Origin: Mya arenaria
Lineage: Eukaryota; Mollusca; Bivalvia; Myida; Myidae
DNA: 64,000 nucleotides
Direction of reading: 5' to 3'
Assembly (NCBI RefSeq): GCF_026914265.1
Contig: NC_069138.1
Span: 29,534,262 to 29,598,261, forward strand
Positions 37,201 through 47,832 of this stretch are shown one piece after another. Numbering within the stretch: position 1 is the stretch's first letter; each line of letters starts with the position of its first letter. The notes below the pieces were generated by a model. The model saw only the letters and a list, made by a program, of their open reading frames with translations, was not told where the DNA came from and made no database searches. The translations under genes and the position numbers were made by a program.

Positions 37201-40200
37201 GAACACGGATGCGTACCGTGGATGCGAAATGCCGACACATGGAATATTGTTTCTGTAATGAACACAAATGCGTACTATGGATGCGAAATGCCGACACATG
37301 GAATATTGTTTCTGTAATGAACATGGATGCGTACTATGGATGCGAAATGCCGACACATGGAATATGGTTTATGTAATGAACACGGATGCGTACCGTGGAT
37401 GCGAAATGCCGACACATGGAATATGGTGTCTGTAATGAACACGGATGCGTACTATGGATGCGAAATGCCGACACATGGAATATGGTTTCTGTAATGAACA
37501 CGGATGCGTACTATGGATGCGAAATGCCGACACATGGAATGCCGACACATGAAATATGGTGTTTATAATGAACACGGATGCGTACTATGGATGCGAACAG
37601 CCGACACATGGAATATGGTTTCTGTAATGAACATGGATGCGTACTATGGAAACGAAATGTCGACACATGGAATATGGTTTCTGTAATGAACATGGATGCG
37701 TACTATGGAAACGAAATGTCGACACATGGAATATGGTTTCTGTAATGAACATGGATGCGTACTATGGAAACGAAATGTCGACACATGGAATATGGTGTCT
37801 GTAATGAACATGGATGCGTACTATGGATGCGAAATGCCGACACATGGAATATGGTTTATGTAATGAACATGGATGCGTACTATGGATGCGAAATGCCGAC
37901 ACATGGAAAATGGTTTCTGTAATGAACACGGATGCGTACTATGGAAACGAAATGTCGACACATGGAATATGGTTTCTGTAATGAACACGGATGCGTACTA
38001 TGGATGCGAAATGCCGACACATGGAAAATGGTTTCTGTAATGAACACGGATGCGTACTATGGATGCGAAATGCCGACACATGGAATGCCGACACATGAAA
38101 TATGGTGTTTATAATGAACACGGATGCGTACTATGGATGCGAACAGCCGACACATGGAATATGGTGTCTGTAATGAACACGGATGCGTACTATGGATGCG
38201 AACTGCCGACACATGGAATATGGTTTCTGTTATGAACACGGATGCGTACTATGGATGCGAACAGCCGACACATGAAATATGGTTTCTGTTATGAACACGG
38301 ATGCGTACTATGGATGCGAACTGCCGACACATGGAATATGGTTTCTGTAATGAACATGGATGCGTACTATGGATGCGAAATGCCGACACATGGAATGCCG
38401 ACACATGAAATATGGTGTTTATAATGAACACGGATGCGTACTATGGATGCGAACAGCCGACACATGGAATATGGTGTCTGTAATGAACACGGATGCGTAC
38501 TATGGATGCGAACAGCCGACACATGGAATATGGTGTCTGTAATGAACACGGATGCGTACTATGGATGCGAACAGCCGACACATGAAATATGGTTTCTGTT
38601 ATGAACACGGATGCGTACTATGGATGCGAACTGCCGACACATGGAATATGGTTTCTGTAATGAACATGGATGCGTACTATGGAAACGAAATGTCGACACA
38701 TGGAATATGGTTTCTGTAATGAACATGGATGCGTACTATGGAAACGAAATGTCGACACATGGAATATGATTTCTATAATGAACACGGATGCGTACTATGG
38801 ATGCGAAATGCCGACACATGGAATATGGTGTCTGTAATGAACACGGATGCGTACTATGGATGCGAAATGCCGACACATGGAATATGATTTCTATAATGAA
38901 CACGGATGCGTACTAGTGATGCGAAATGCGTGGACATAGAATAATGGCCTTACGGTGTTCAGAAGACTTACATATATGGCTATCACTTGAGTACATGTTC
39001 AAAGATTTATAGAGTATTTTATTGCTCGTAAACGTGCATGTCGCAAACAGATCATAAAAACGCTCAATTTTAAACTGCATGGCTTCTTATCCTAAGGAAT
39101 TATAAACTACTGTTTTGATGTAATCAATAGTACAGTAGTAGTTTTATTATTGCAATTTCAATGGGAATTTTACAAGAACGGGGCGGTATTTATAAAATTT
39201 CTTAAAGCTGTACTCTCACAGATTGAACGTTTTGACAACTTTTTTTTATTTTTTTGTCTTGGAACGAGCCAATGTTTGCGAAAATGCATGGAAACCAGTT
39301 ATAAAAGACTTCGGACAAAATTCGATAGCAGATGTTTACATTTAAGTTCAAAAATTGTTATATGCATTTTTTTACATTAATTTTCAAACGGAAATATAAA
39401 AATCTGCGATCTGATCAAGTTGTAAAAACGGAACATCTGTGAGATTGCAGCTTTAAAGATTATCCATCTATAAGTAGGATTCAAAGATATGCATTTTAGA
39501 TATTAAAACTTTTTTTATATTCAATGTATATTGATTAAGCACTATATTATTTTTTGCATGGGTAACACATGTGATTAACACAATAAAAACGCTACTATTA
39601 TGATATGATACATGATCTGGTTATGTAATAAAACAAAATTCTATGATTATATAGCAGTTTTATTAGTTTGTTTCTTAAATATAATAATGTCTATATAACA
39701 AATGCTCTCAGTGGTGAACATTAAAAAAATCAGACTTAAAGCTGCACTCTCACAGATTGAACGTTTTGACAACTATTTTTTTTGTCTTGAAACGAGCCGT
39801 TTTTGCGATATTTCATGGAAACCAATGATATAAGACTGCTGACAAAAAAAAAGATCGCAGATTTTTATAATTACGTTCAAAGACCCGTTTATCCATTTTT
39901 CTTAAACCGTTAGTAGGTTTTAGTCATCAAACACTATTTTTTAAACGGAAATATGCAAATCTGTGCTCTGGTCTTGTGTCAGCAATCTTTTATCATTGGT
40001 TTGCAGATATTTACGCAAAAATTTGCTCTTTCCAAGACAAAAAATAAAAACGTTGAAAAAACGTTCAATCTGTCAGAGTGCAGCTTTAACATTTTGTGAC
40101 TTAAAATTAAACTTAACCCGTAACAATTGTTTACAAGACTGATGGATGGGTTACCTTAAACTATCACTTCAACTTAGCAAACAGGAATAAAATGTTAAAC

Positions 40201-40423
40201 AAAAATACATAGATCTATAACAAGCTCAGACAAATGCCTTATCTGATAAACAGGATTGGAAATATTCGATCTATCTCACCGAAGGAAGACTTTCACTAAC
40301 CTTGTGTCGGGGATCATCGAGGCTGATGTAGGATTTCGGACTGTCTCCCGTCGGGGACGGCGAGTACCGTAGACCGTCGGATCCCGGCGAATTCACAAAC
40401 GTATGTATACTCCGAAAATCCAT
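28288..40423 (-). CDS. LIM-homeodomain transcription factor, Lhx6/8 (Arrowhead) class, five exons, about 290 aa
   Basis: Minus-strand exons: 40301-40423 (start), 33184-33365, 29920-30140, 29040-29269, 28288-28404; GT-AG, phases all join. LIM1 (C47, C50, H68, C71, C74, C77, C96, H99) and LIM2 (C108, C111, H130, C133, C136, C139, C158, H161) have full zinc ligands. LIM2 reads SDWVRRARDLVYHLECF and LSTG, closely as in LHX6/LHX8. A Ser/Gly-rich linker precedes the homeodomain (about 207-266): R211, F214, L222, F226, W254, F255, Q256, N257, R259 are present. Recognition-helix position 46, usually Gln in this class, is Met. The homeodomain is divergent (for example EFRRNPNPSPEDLERIADLT), and the final 26 residues match nothing I know. 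Class role: nuclear DNA-binding factor specifying neurons and ectodermal tissue; LIM domains bind LDB cofactors. Assignment to class is strong, to one orthologue less so. Confidence 0.92.
28436..28512. repeat. Direct duplication of a 36-bp segment
   Basis: GAGGAGCTAAAACGAATTAT followed by TTATTATTTT occurs twice in a row in the last intron of the LIM-homeobox gene. Confidence 0.85.
30172..30270. repeat. Three tandem copies of a 34-bp unit
   Basis: Unit: AACGTTAAAGGGTAATTATG plus TCAATATGTGT, repeated about three times with the third copy diverged (TACTTATATCAACGTGTG). It lies just upstream (in the minus-strand sense) of the LIM2 exon. Confidence 0.85.
30728..30864. repeat. GTT / GGT trinucleotide microsatellites
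   Basis: Imperfect (TTG)n from about 30728 to 30825 passes into (GGT)n at about 30833-30862, inside intron 2 of the LIM-homeobox gene. Confidence 0.9.
31585..32395. repeat. 30-bp tandem repeat, about 27 copies
   Basis: The unit is TTTGTCCTACATACGAGTTT plus CTAGTGACTG. Because 30 is a multiple of three, all frames stay open and give decapeptide repeats that are not genes. A left block has GTGACTGTTTGTCC and a right block (after about 32085) has GTGAGTCA-TTGTCC, so two sub-families expanded separately. In intron 2 of the LIM-homeobox gene. Confidence 0.95.
33240..34345 (-). pseudogene. About eight tandem decayed copies of the 5' half of the LIM1 exon
   Basis: A unit of about 150 bp repeats upstream of the real LIM1 exon; homologous points lie at about 33257, 33405, 33497, 33646, 33797, 33949, 34098 and 34238. 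Each unit holds intron end plus acceptor (TTTCAG), the first half of LIM1 (CQSC-RLI-E, then LKCSTCQ) and a common tail GGGAAGAAAA. Most copies have Pro where H68 should be, some have an in-frame TGA after LVKE, and one has Trp at C71. The copy near 33405-33450 keeps the His and is closest to the parent. The second half of LIM1 is absent from all, so they cannot encode a LIM domain alone. Confidence 0.85.
34803..34872. mobile_element. Short family D palindrome
   Basis: CATTCGTAAGTCCAAGGCCA, then TTTTCAATCGAAAACAAC, faces GATGTCGATGAAAAATGGCG and AGGGTGTTCC. These match the ends of the element at 27165 without its interior. Confidence 0.6.
35050..35800. repeat. 37-bp tandem repeat, about 20 copies, many with a CACGTG E-box
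   Basis: The unit is TCTTGGGCTCTTTGTGCACG plus TGAAACATTTGACCATG. It is unrelated in sequence to the 37-bp array at 10490. Three units make 111 nt, so long repeat-only frames appear on both strands. Most units keep GTGCACGTG, a CACGTG E-box. It lies in intron 1 of the LIM-homeobox gene. Confidence 0.95.
36241..38935. repeat. 59-bp satellite-like array, about 45 copies, with higher-order structure
   Basis: The unit is ATGAACACGGATGCGTACTA, TGGATGCGAAATGCCGACAC, ATGGAATATGGTTTCTGTA. Variants (GGAAACGAAATGTCG, GCGAACTGCCG, GCGAACAGCCG, GTGTTTATA) recur in the same order. An extra GCCGACACATGGAAT insertion marks units at about 37535, 38086 and 38391, so multi-unit blocks were duplicated. The left edge (36241-36480) is the most decayed. 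In intron 1 of the LIM-homeobox gene. Confidence 0.95.
39202..39456. mobile_element. Family A MITE, internally deleted (255 bp)
   Basis: TTAAAGCTGTACTCTCACAG at the left and CTGTGAGATTGCAGCTTTAA at the right; about 100 bp of the middle is missing compared with the full copy at 17690. Confidence 0.85.
39736..40089. mobile_element. Family A MITE, full length (354 bp)
   Basis: TTAAAGCTGCACTCTCACAG at the left and CTGTCAGAGTGCAGCTTTAA at the right, with the usual interior. It lies about 200 bp downstream of the first coding exon of the LIM-homeobox gene, in intron 1. Confidence 0.9.
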
Positions 40424-41200
40424 GGTGTCCGAATTTCACGTCACTCTATAGATGTAGGATTAAATAGTAATTATCACTAATTATAGTTCCGCGTTGGTCG
40501 ACTTTTTTATACATTGAACACTTAAGAAACGAAATAAACTTATAAATATAAGTGTTCTAAGAGATAGTTTTTCATTACTTTAACTTAAATCCATGTTCGG
40601 TCACTGAAAAATACTTGGGTGACCAAAACAGTACACCTCAAAGTCAGTTATGAATTATTTGTTTTAACCAATTTGTATGCAAATGAACAAAGTTAAATTA
40701 AGACCTTAACATATAGTATATAACCATTCGCGCATGACAACATGTATTGCATAAATCAGACCTGTATACAAAAAATGTAACTTGAGCGTACACTGGGAGT
40801 ATAATATATTCCGTCCGTTCACAATAAAATAAAGGATCCGTTATATTGAAATAACCAGTTTTTAAAACGACCATGAATGTCAAATACGATAAGTCCGTAA
40901 TAGGATATATATGAATAACTGAAGGTTGCTTGTATATGAAATAATAGACTAGGGAAAAAAACCTTCGCGCTAAACAGCTGTCAGTCAATCACGTATGGAT
41001 GTTATGACAAGTGGTCAGTACTAAAATAACCCTTGGCCATTGAATGATGACCATTGACCCATGAAGAATGTATCATAAATGTTTGACCACTGACAGTTAC
41101 CAACATCGAAACGTAATGACGATACTTGTGTGTCAACGTAACCCGTCTATAAACGTTACATCAATTTTGTTGTTTACGTTTAAAGATTTGATTATAATTA
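40424..41200. other. LIM-homeobox upstream region
   Basis: Probable promoter and 5' UTR of the minus-strand LIM-homeobox gene lie here. No clear TATA box or CpG island was identified by eye. Confidence 0.4.
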
Positions 41201-41520
41201 TGCACCAGTCAATTGTAACCACGCCCCCCAGGGTCCGGGGAATAGCCGGGACTTTGACTTTCGGTCCAGCCAACCCCGGGTAAAATCTCCGCCCTGCGGG
41301 GACGAAATGATGGTTAAACCCCGGCCAAATACCCCCGCATCCCCAGTGACTCTATATAAGGCCCAATCCCCGTTAAATTTGGCGCTATGACAAATCCACC
41401 GCGGTCACCCGGCCCTGCGGGGCCACCTTGAAAGTACAAACACGGCCCTTTTCCCCGGCTATCCCCGGTATACCCCCGGACCAGGGGGGGGGGGGGGCGT
41501 GGTAACAATTGACTGGTGCA
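41201..41520. mobile_element. Family B palindromic MITE (320 bp)
   Basis: TGCACCAGTCAATTGTAACC at the left and ACAATTGACTGGTGCA at the right, with a GC-rich interior (CCAGGGTCCGGGGAATAGCC and a poly-G run near 41485). An ORF inside it on the minus strand is a by-product. Confidence 0.9.
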
Positions 41521-41608
41521 TTATGTGTAATGGATTTTAACTTTTATGATATCCATGGAACGTTTATTGAATGGCATTGAAATTAGATATGCCAATTATA
41601 AACATATT

Positions 41609-41961
41609 TTAAGATGCACTCTTACTCCCAAATCAGATTTACCACAATTAAATATACCAAAAAGGAATAATAAATATCGAAAAACAATGGTTTCTCTAAA
41701 GGATAACAGGTTTAATTTGAGGGAAATGGGCATAAAACAAGGTATTTTTACGTTATGAGACGAAAGTAGATCGCACTAAATCTTTTAGCACTCACCAATC
41801 ATTTACTATTTGTGCGTTTTAAGCTAGTAAAACACGGTTACAATCTTGTTATCAGTACTTAACATTTTCCATAAATGCATGATTTAGTTAGTGGGTTTAT
41901 CACTCAAAATGTATGTTTGTTTTACATGTGTATGTATTGATTCTGAATAAGAGTGTAACTT
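41609..41961. mobile_element. Family C element, copy 1
   Basis: Starts TTAAGATGCACTCTTACTCC and ends GAATAAGAGTGTAACTT; inner phrases AGCACTCACCAATCATTTA and GTTTATCACTCAAAATGTATG. Copies at 51224 (same strand) and 43307 (inverted). Confidence 0.8.
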
Positions 41962-42470
41962 GCCAAAAAGCCGTTCTGTTTTAGTCTAATAAATAACGTA
42001 ACCGTTGATCGACGGTGTGAAATACGTTTATAGTTTTCCTTACGCAGTGTAGTGCAATATGAAAAAAAGTGGAAAATCAATATACGACTATATATACAAA
42101 AATATATATGTATACAAGTATATAACAAACTTAAAGCAAGTCGAAAGATATATAGCTATCTACCAATTTTCCGCGTCATGTGACGTTCAAACAAATAAAT
42201 AAATCACAAAACTCAACCGCATAGACAGTTCACGTAAGCTGCCGACAACCGCCCGCCATAGTATTAGCTATAAATCCCCCTGACTTTAAGTTTTAACTTG
42301 TTTACATAACAGGACATACATAATAGGTTTTTTGTTCTTAAATCTTTTAAGTTTAATAATAACGCACACTTTTATTAGAACATATTGTCATTTTATAAAG
42401 AACCACGCAAGTACGCTTAAACGCCCGTGTCAATATTAAAAAATGTTTCGTAAACGAGTAGATTATCGAT

Positions 42471-42593
42471 GATAATAATGCTGCGGCTGCATCTGCTGCT
42501 GCTGCTGTTATGATAATAATGCTGCGGCTGCATCTGCTGCTGCTGCTCTTATGATGATGGTGATGCTGGTGGTGGTGGTGGTGGTGGTGGTGG

Positions 42594-42658
<65 letters not shown>

Positions 42659-42659
42659 C

Positions 42660-42695
<36 letters not shown>

Positions 42696-42702
42696 TGATG
42701 AG
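42471..42702. repeat. Compound trinucleotide microsatellite
   Basis: A duplicated GATAATAATGCTGCGGCTGC / CTGCTGCTG block is followed by (GGT)n, (GAT)n of about 60 bp and (ACG)n of about 35 bp. Its poly-Met/poly-Thr frame is not a gene. Confidence 0.95.
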
Positions 42703-43306
42703 ATATTATTTTTTTTATAATATAATGATTTTAATTACTTTTGTTCCAAATTGTTCATGTTTAATAACAAGGTTTTCTCCATTTGGGGATTAGATACGCA
42801 TTATCTGGTACAACATGAGAAGAAATTCTTCGTTAGTTTTTATGGTTGTATCATTAGTATCATCGATGTTAATATCTGAGCTTGTAATTAATGTTTACAC
42901 GTACACACTTATGATTGATTAAAACGACTCCAGTTAGGTAATTCCCGAAATTTAAATTTTGAATTATGCATGCTGATCAAGACTTGCACGCAACTGTTAT
43001 TGTTTTAAAACAAAGATTGATTTAATTTCCTTGTGATATAAATTTGAAAGAAACTGGTAAAATGATGGATCAGCCGTGTCAAACCATTGATTTATTTGGG
43101 CAACAGTGTCCCTCGTGTCTACTCGGTTATGATTTTTATACTTCAAACAGACGTATATACAGCGCCGAAAAAGGGTTAATCTACAGTCTCAATTTAATAA
43201 ACTAAAATTAATACATTTTTATTAAAATCATTTTTAACATGTAAAAGAATGGACGTTGGCTCGCGTAACTGTTTTTTGATATTTTTATTAAAAATGATGC
43301 AATTAT

Positions 43307-43667
43307 CAAAGTGACACTCTTTTTCAAACATGTTTAACAAACATCAATTTTGACTGATAAACCTTAAATTACTTACTAAATAATGCATTTATGGAAAATA
43401 TCAATTTCTGATAACAAGATTTTAACCGTGTATTCAATAGCAGAAAGCGCAAAAATATTAAATGATTGGTGAATACTAAAATATTTACTGTGATCTACTA
43501 TAGTCTCACAAGGTAGAAATACAGTGTTTTATGCTCATTTCTTTCAAATTAAACTCGATATCTTTCATAAGAACCATTGTTTTCGACATTTATTCATCCT
43601 TTTTGAAGTATTAAAACAATATTATTAATTGTGGTAAATCTTATCTGGGAGTAATAGTGCATCTTTA
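43307..43667. mobile_element. Family C element, copy 2 (inverted)
   Basis: Begins AAAGTGACACTCTTTTTCAA and ends GGGAGTAATAGTGCATCTTTAA, the reverse complement of the family C layout; inner AAATGATTGGTGAATACTAA matches the CACCAATCATTTA motif. Confidence 0.8.
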
Positions 43668-43989
43668 AGTTGTGATAATCACGTTCTCTTTGCGACGAGC
43701 CGGATATTATTTATGTTGTTTTTTTTGTCAATTTGCCTTTAATATCGTAAACAACACTCATTATAGAAAATCATCATAACGATCGGTAAAGGTTTTTTTA
43801 TCGTGACATTTAAGCAAACCATTTCTTATTCGTTGTATTCTATGCATGATTGATTATTTTAGTACACTAAACCGTTTGATCGTTATTGTATCATGTTTGA
43901 ATGTGTTTTCATTTGCGATTACTTTGATTATAGGTGCACTAACTTTTGGCTCCAGTTTTACACCCAGAAAATGAGTGTAAACATGCTTA

Positions 43990-44262
43990 GTATACAATCT
44001 AAATTTTCAGCCAATTAAATTGCAGATATGCAATCATAAAGCACTCGACCTTCATATCATTAGAGATTTCAACTTTGGCGAGTGTTTAAAGGTCCGCCTA
44101 CTGCCACTCATCCTATACACACTCACTGCGTCAGATTTTGCGTTGACAAATTATTAGCCAATGAGGTTGTAATCTAAGACAATTAGATGACCTGAAGTAA
44201 TATCTTAATGGTCAAGAAGGGCTCGTTTGCTACGCTCACTCGGCGCATTCTTGATCATTAAA
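43990..44262. repeat. Dispersed 260-bp element, copy 2
   Basis: Same order and orientation of phrases as 26755-27027 (TTTCAACTTTGGCGAGTGTT, GTCCGCCTACTGCCACTCAT, TAGCCAATGAGGTTGTAATC, AAGGGCTCGTTTGCTACGCT). Lies about 3.6 kb upstream of the LIM-homeobox start codon. Confidence 0.75.
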
Positions 44263-44735
44263 ATTTCTGTTTTGCCATCTAACTTTTATTTATTCCGGAA
44301 TACAGGCGGTCTTCTTAGTAAGCACTCGCTAATACTGGTTTTATCTATAGAGAAATTCAGCTTAAAATTTACGAATTTTTTTCTCAAACGTGCATGCGTT
44401 TCATCGGAGAATCGTTCTTGTTACTACATTGACAGTACGTTTACAAAATAACCAAAATACGTGTGAAGATTTAACATATTCACTAGGCACTGAAATCCCC
44501 AATTTCTCAAATAAGCCCCCAATAATCGTGATATTAGGTATTAAAAGAACGAGTCATACTTTTTTATTTAACATGATGTCTGCTCTTTGTTTCTAAGTAG
44601 GAAGTGTCATTCGCTATTTTTTCTATACAGCTCCTAAAAGAGCTTTATCCACTGTTTCGCATCCGTGTAGCTATTATTAATACGGCACAATTAACATTAA
44701 GAATGACCATCGCTATTAAATGTATCAATAGTGCT

Positions 44736-44910
44736 AAAGTCGAACCCCGTTAACTCGAACTCCCATAGATCGGCGAAAATACCTCGAGCCATAGAAAATT
44801 CGAGCCAAGTGGGAATGCTTACCTTAAGTATAAAGATATCGATCCTTTATATCCAGTTCGACCCAACGATGATTGAGCCAAGCGACTTCGAGCCAACGGG
44901 GTTCGACTTT
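44736..44910. mobile_element. Palindromic MITE, family E (AAAGTCGAACCCCGTT ends)
   Basis: AAAGTCGAACCCCGTT at the left and AACGGGGTTCGACTTT at the right form a perfect 16-bp terminal inverted repeat, continued imperfectly inward (AACTCGAACTC / GACTTCGAGCC). 175 bp, no transposase. It contributes the first half of an apparent ORF at 44731-45048. Confidence 0.9.
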
Positions 44911-45591
44911 AGGGTAATATTTCTCAAGTTTCCCAGTACATTTATTTCAGAAAATCACAAGTCAGCCGTTATGGATTTTAATCAGGTGAAGCAATGGTTA
45001 AAACAGTGGCTGGCCCAGTCAGTGTTTAGTTTACACTATATAATGTAGATCACACTTTTTAGATATAGATAAATAGTATGTATTTACACCAAATAAATGA
45101 CTACCAAATACTTTCTGCTAGTGCATACTTACACCATTGCCTGGAAAGCGTTTCTTTGTTTTCGCCTCGAAGCGTTCGTATAAAATTTAAATAACTTGGG
45201 TTAAGGGTGCACTAACTAATAGGTCGGACATCATGAACATGTAGCTAAGAATGACCATCGCTGCTTAAAGTATCAATATTGCTATTTACAACTGACAAAT
45301 GGTCTCATCTTAGCTTGGACAACACTGACTGATGTCAATTCTAATTAATAAGAACCGGTTGCATTCTGAATATCATACTTGTGCACCAAAAAGGTACGGC
45401 CGTATCAGTCAGATGGTGATGTTTTTGCAAAATTATATAAATAATAATTATATAGATATTATAGATTTATTGTTATTGTTATTGTTTAATTATGAATATA
45501 GACATTACTTATAAGCCTTTGATCATGAAAAAAACACACAATCACAATAAGATGTACACTTATTGAAAAGGTTGCAAATGCAAAATCATAT

Positions 45592-45640
45592 AGAACAGAA
45601 CAGAACAGAACAGAACAGAACATTTATTGTTAACTTGAAC
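45592..45640. repeat. (AGAAC)n tract, six units
   Basis: AGAACAGAACAGAACAGAAC continues for about 30 bp and is followed by ATTTATTGTTAAC. Could be the tail of a non-LTR retroelement or SINE; no body was recognised. Confidence 0.7.
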
Positions 45641-45814
45641 ATATACAATTCATCGTTATTACAATATAAATTGGTATGTTTATTAATATAATTGTATCAT
45701 ATTGTATATTGTATAAAAACCCGTCCATCTCGTTTTTTATTTTGTATTTATTTTATATTGTAACTTAGTATATAAACACATTATTTTTTATCACCTCTGA
45801 CTATTACTGCCACC

Positions 45815-46215
45815 TGTAGGCACGCCATGTAATTTCGCACCTATAAGCACTCCAGGTAATTACCACCTGTGGGTACGCCAGGTTATACTGCCACCTTAGG
45901 CACCCAAGGTAATACTACCCACCTATGGACACCCCAGGTAATACTGCCACCTATGTGCACCCAAGGTAATACTACCCACCTATGGACACCCCAGGTAATA
46001 CTGCCACCTATGTGCACCCAAGGTAATACTACCCACCTATGGGCACCCCAGGTAATACTGCCACCTAAGGGCACCCCAGGTAATACTGCCACCTATGGGT
46101 ACCCAAGGTAATACTGCCTCCTATGGGCACCCAATAGAATATTGCCTAAGGGCACCCAAGGTAATACTGCCACATATGGACACCCAAGGTAATACTGCCT
46201 CCTATGGCCTCGCCA
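45815..46215. repeat. 57-bp dimeric tandem repeat (two 28-bp half units)
   Basis: Half units GGTAATACTGCCACCTATG plus GGCACCCCA alternate with a variant having ACTACCCACC, giving a 57-bp dimer in the centre and single half units at the edges. Both strands stay open (19-aa period); not a gene. Confidence 0.9.
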
Positions 46216-46979
46216 GGTATTTCCGATATCTATACATATCACAAAAGGATTAGTTTAGAAGAGGTTTGCCGGCATTACTTCCCTTTAATCAATAATGGCT
46301 TTATTATGGCAACCACCAGCACCGATCTCCAATCAATAGTAAATGTGTCAGAACTGTTTACATATTTCACCATACCTTTAACACTATTGAACAGCTCGTT
46401 GATTTATTCTGTTTGTTGAAGGGAACTTCTTTTACAGGTATTTGACATATATTAATTTGATTAATGTTTGCTATTTTTCATTTTGTATAATATCAGTTTA
46501 ATACAGCAGATTGTCAAATAAGTAACAAGTTTACATGCCGTATATTAAAATGATATTTTCAATGTATTCATTCATGCATCGACTTGCACTTTCAGGACAG
46601 GAAATATGTTCGTATTTTTACAATAATGTTATAATAATGTACTTTTTGTCTTAAATCCATTAAGGTTTAATGCGAAAATGTTGTCTTGTTATTTATATGT
46701 CAAATATACGCCTATAAAACAACAACCCTGCATTACAAATACCATAAAGAAATTTGTTTCTTTGTTTTCTTTGGAGAATAAAACTATGCACTTTCAAAAT
46801 TAACTAACTTTTGCAATTAGGTGCACGTCAAAATGACATGGTAGTAATAACATCACACCAGTTTTGCGTACATTTTTGTTTCTTAAATAAAGAGACCGTT
46901 GTTTCAAAGTTTTAAGATCAAGACCGAATACAAATAGTGATATCAATTTAAATTTGAATTAGATGAAATATGCATGAAA

Positions 46980-47021
46980 TTATGGTTTATGCGGTGTAAC
47001 ACTGATTTTTACTGTTGTTGC

Positions 47022-47080
<59 letters not shown>

Positions 47081-47570
47081 GTATTACATGTGGTATTAGT
47101 ATTAGTATAAGTATTAGTATAAGTAAATGAGAAGTTGAGGTTGTAGTATTAGTAGAAGTTGTAGTAGCAGTAGCAGCAGCAGTAGCCGTAGCCGTAGCAG
47201 TAGTAGTAGTAGCAACATCAGCACCTGTAGCCGTAGCATTAGTAGTAGTAGTAGCAGCAGCAGTGACCTTAGCCAAAGCATAGGTAGTAGCAGTGGCAGC
47301 AGAAGTAGTGGAATTGTTCAATAGTAGTAGTAATAGTAGTAGTAGTAGTAGCAGCAGCAGTAGCAGTAGCAGAAGCAGCAGCAGCAGTAGCCGTAGCCGT
47401 AGCATAAGTTGAAGCAGCAGTAGCCGTAGCATTAGTAGAAGCAGTAGTTGCAGCAGCAGCTGTAGCCGAAGCATTAGCAATAGCAGTGATTTTAGTGGTA
47501 GTGGTAGCAGTAGCGGTAGCAGCAACAGCAGCAGCAGCAACAGTAATAGAAAATGTAGTAGTAGTTTAAT
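46980..47570. repeat. Long complex trinucleotide microsatellite
   Basis: (ATT)n at about 47027-47080 is followed by about 450 bp of mixed GTA, GCA, GTT and CCG triplets. The minus-strand frame (Leu/Thr/Ile-rich) is a product of the triplets. Confidence 0.9.
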
Positions 47571-47832
47571 ATATATATCATTTCTTTTAGCTCGATTGTG
47601 ACAAAGCTGATAGCTTATAGAATCCCGCTCGAGTCCGTTTCCTGGACAGATATCAGTACCGGTGTCAATTTAATATCATTATTATTATAATTATTATATT
47701 TTCAAACAACTAATATTCCGGTTTTCGTATGGCGAAGATGGCCGAGGTGTTCCGATTGACGTAGCCGTCCAAGTAGCGTTTCGCAGCCTCTATAATGTAT
47801 TCTATTCTTACTACTACAGAAACAAAAAGAAA

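Noticed and set aside
31585..38935. CRISPR-like arrays
   Set aside because: Units are directly adjacent with no unique spacers, and the genome is eukaryotic.
42551..42793. ORF with a long poly-Met and poly-Thr run
   Set aside because: It is a translation of the (GAT)n and (ACG)n microsatellite; no coding evidence.
44731..45048. 105-aa plus-strand ORF
   Set aside because: The first half is the family E MITE; the remainder has no recognised similarity.
45869..46111. ORFs on both strands with 19-aa repeats
   Set aside because: Product of the 57-bp dimeric repeat.
46980..47540. 186-aa minus-strand ORF rich in Leu, Thr and Ile
   Set aside because: Arises from a triplet microsatellite; composition follows the repeat.
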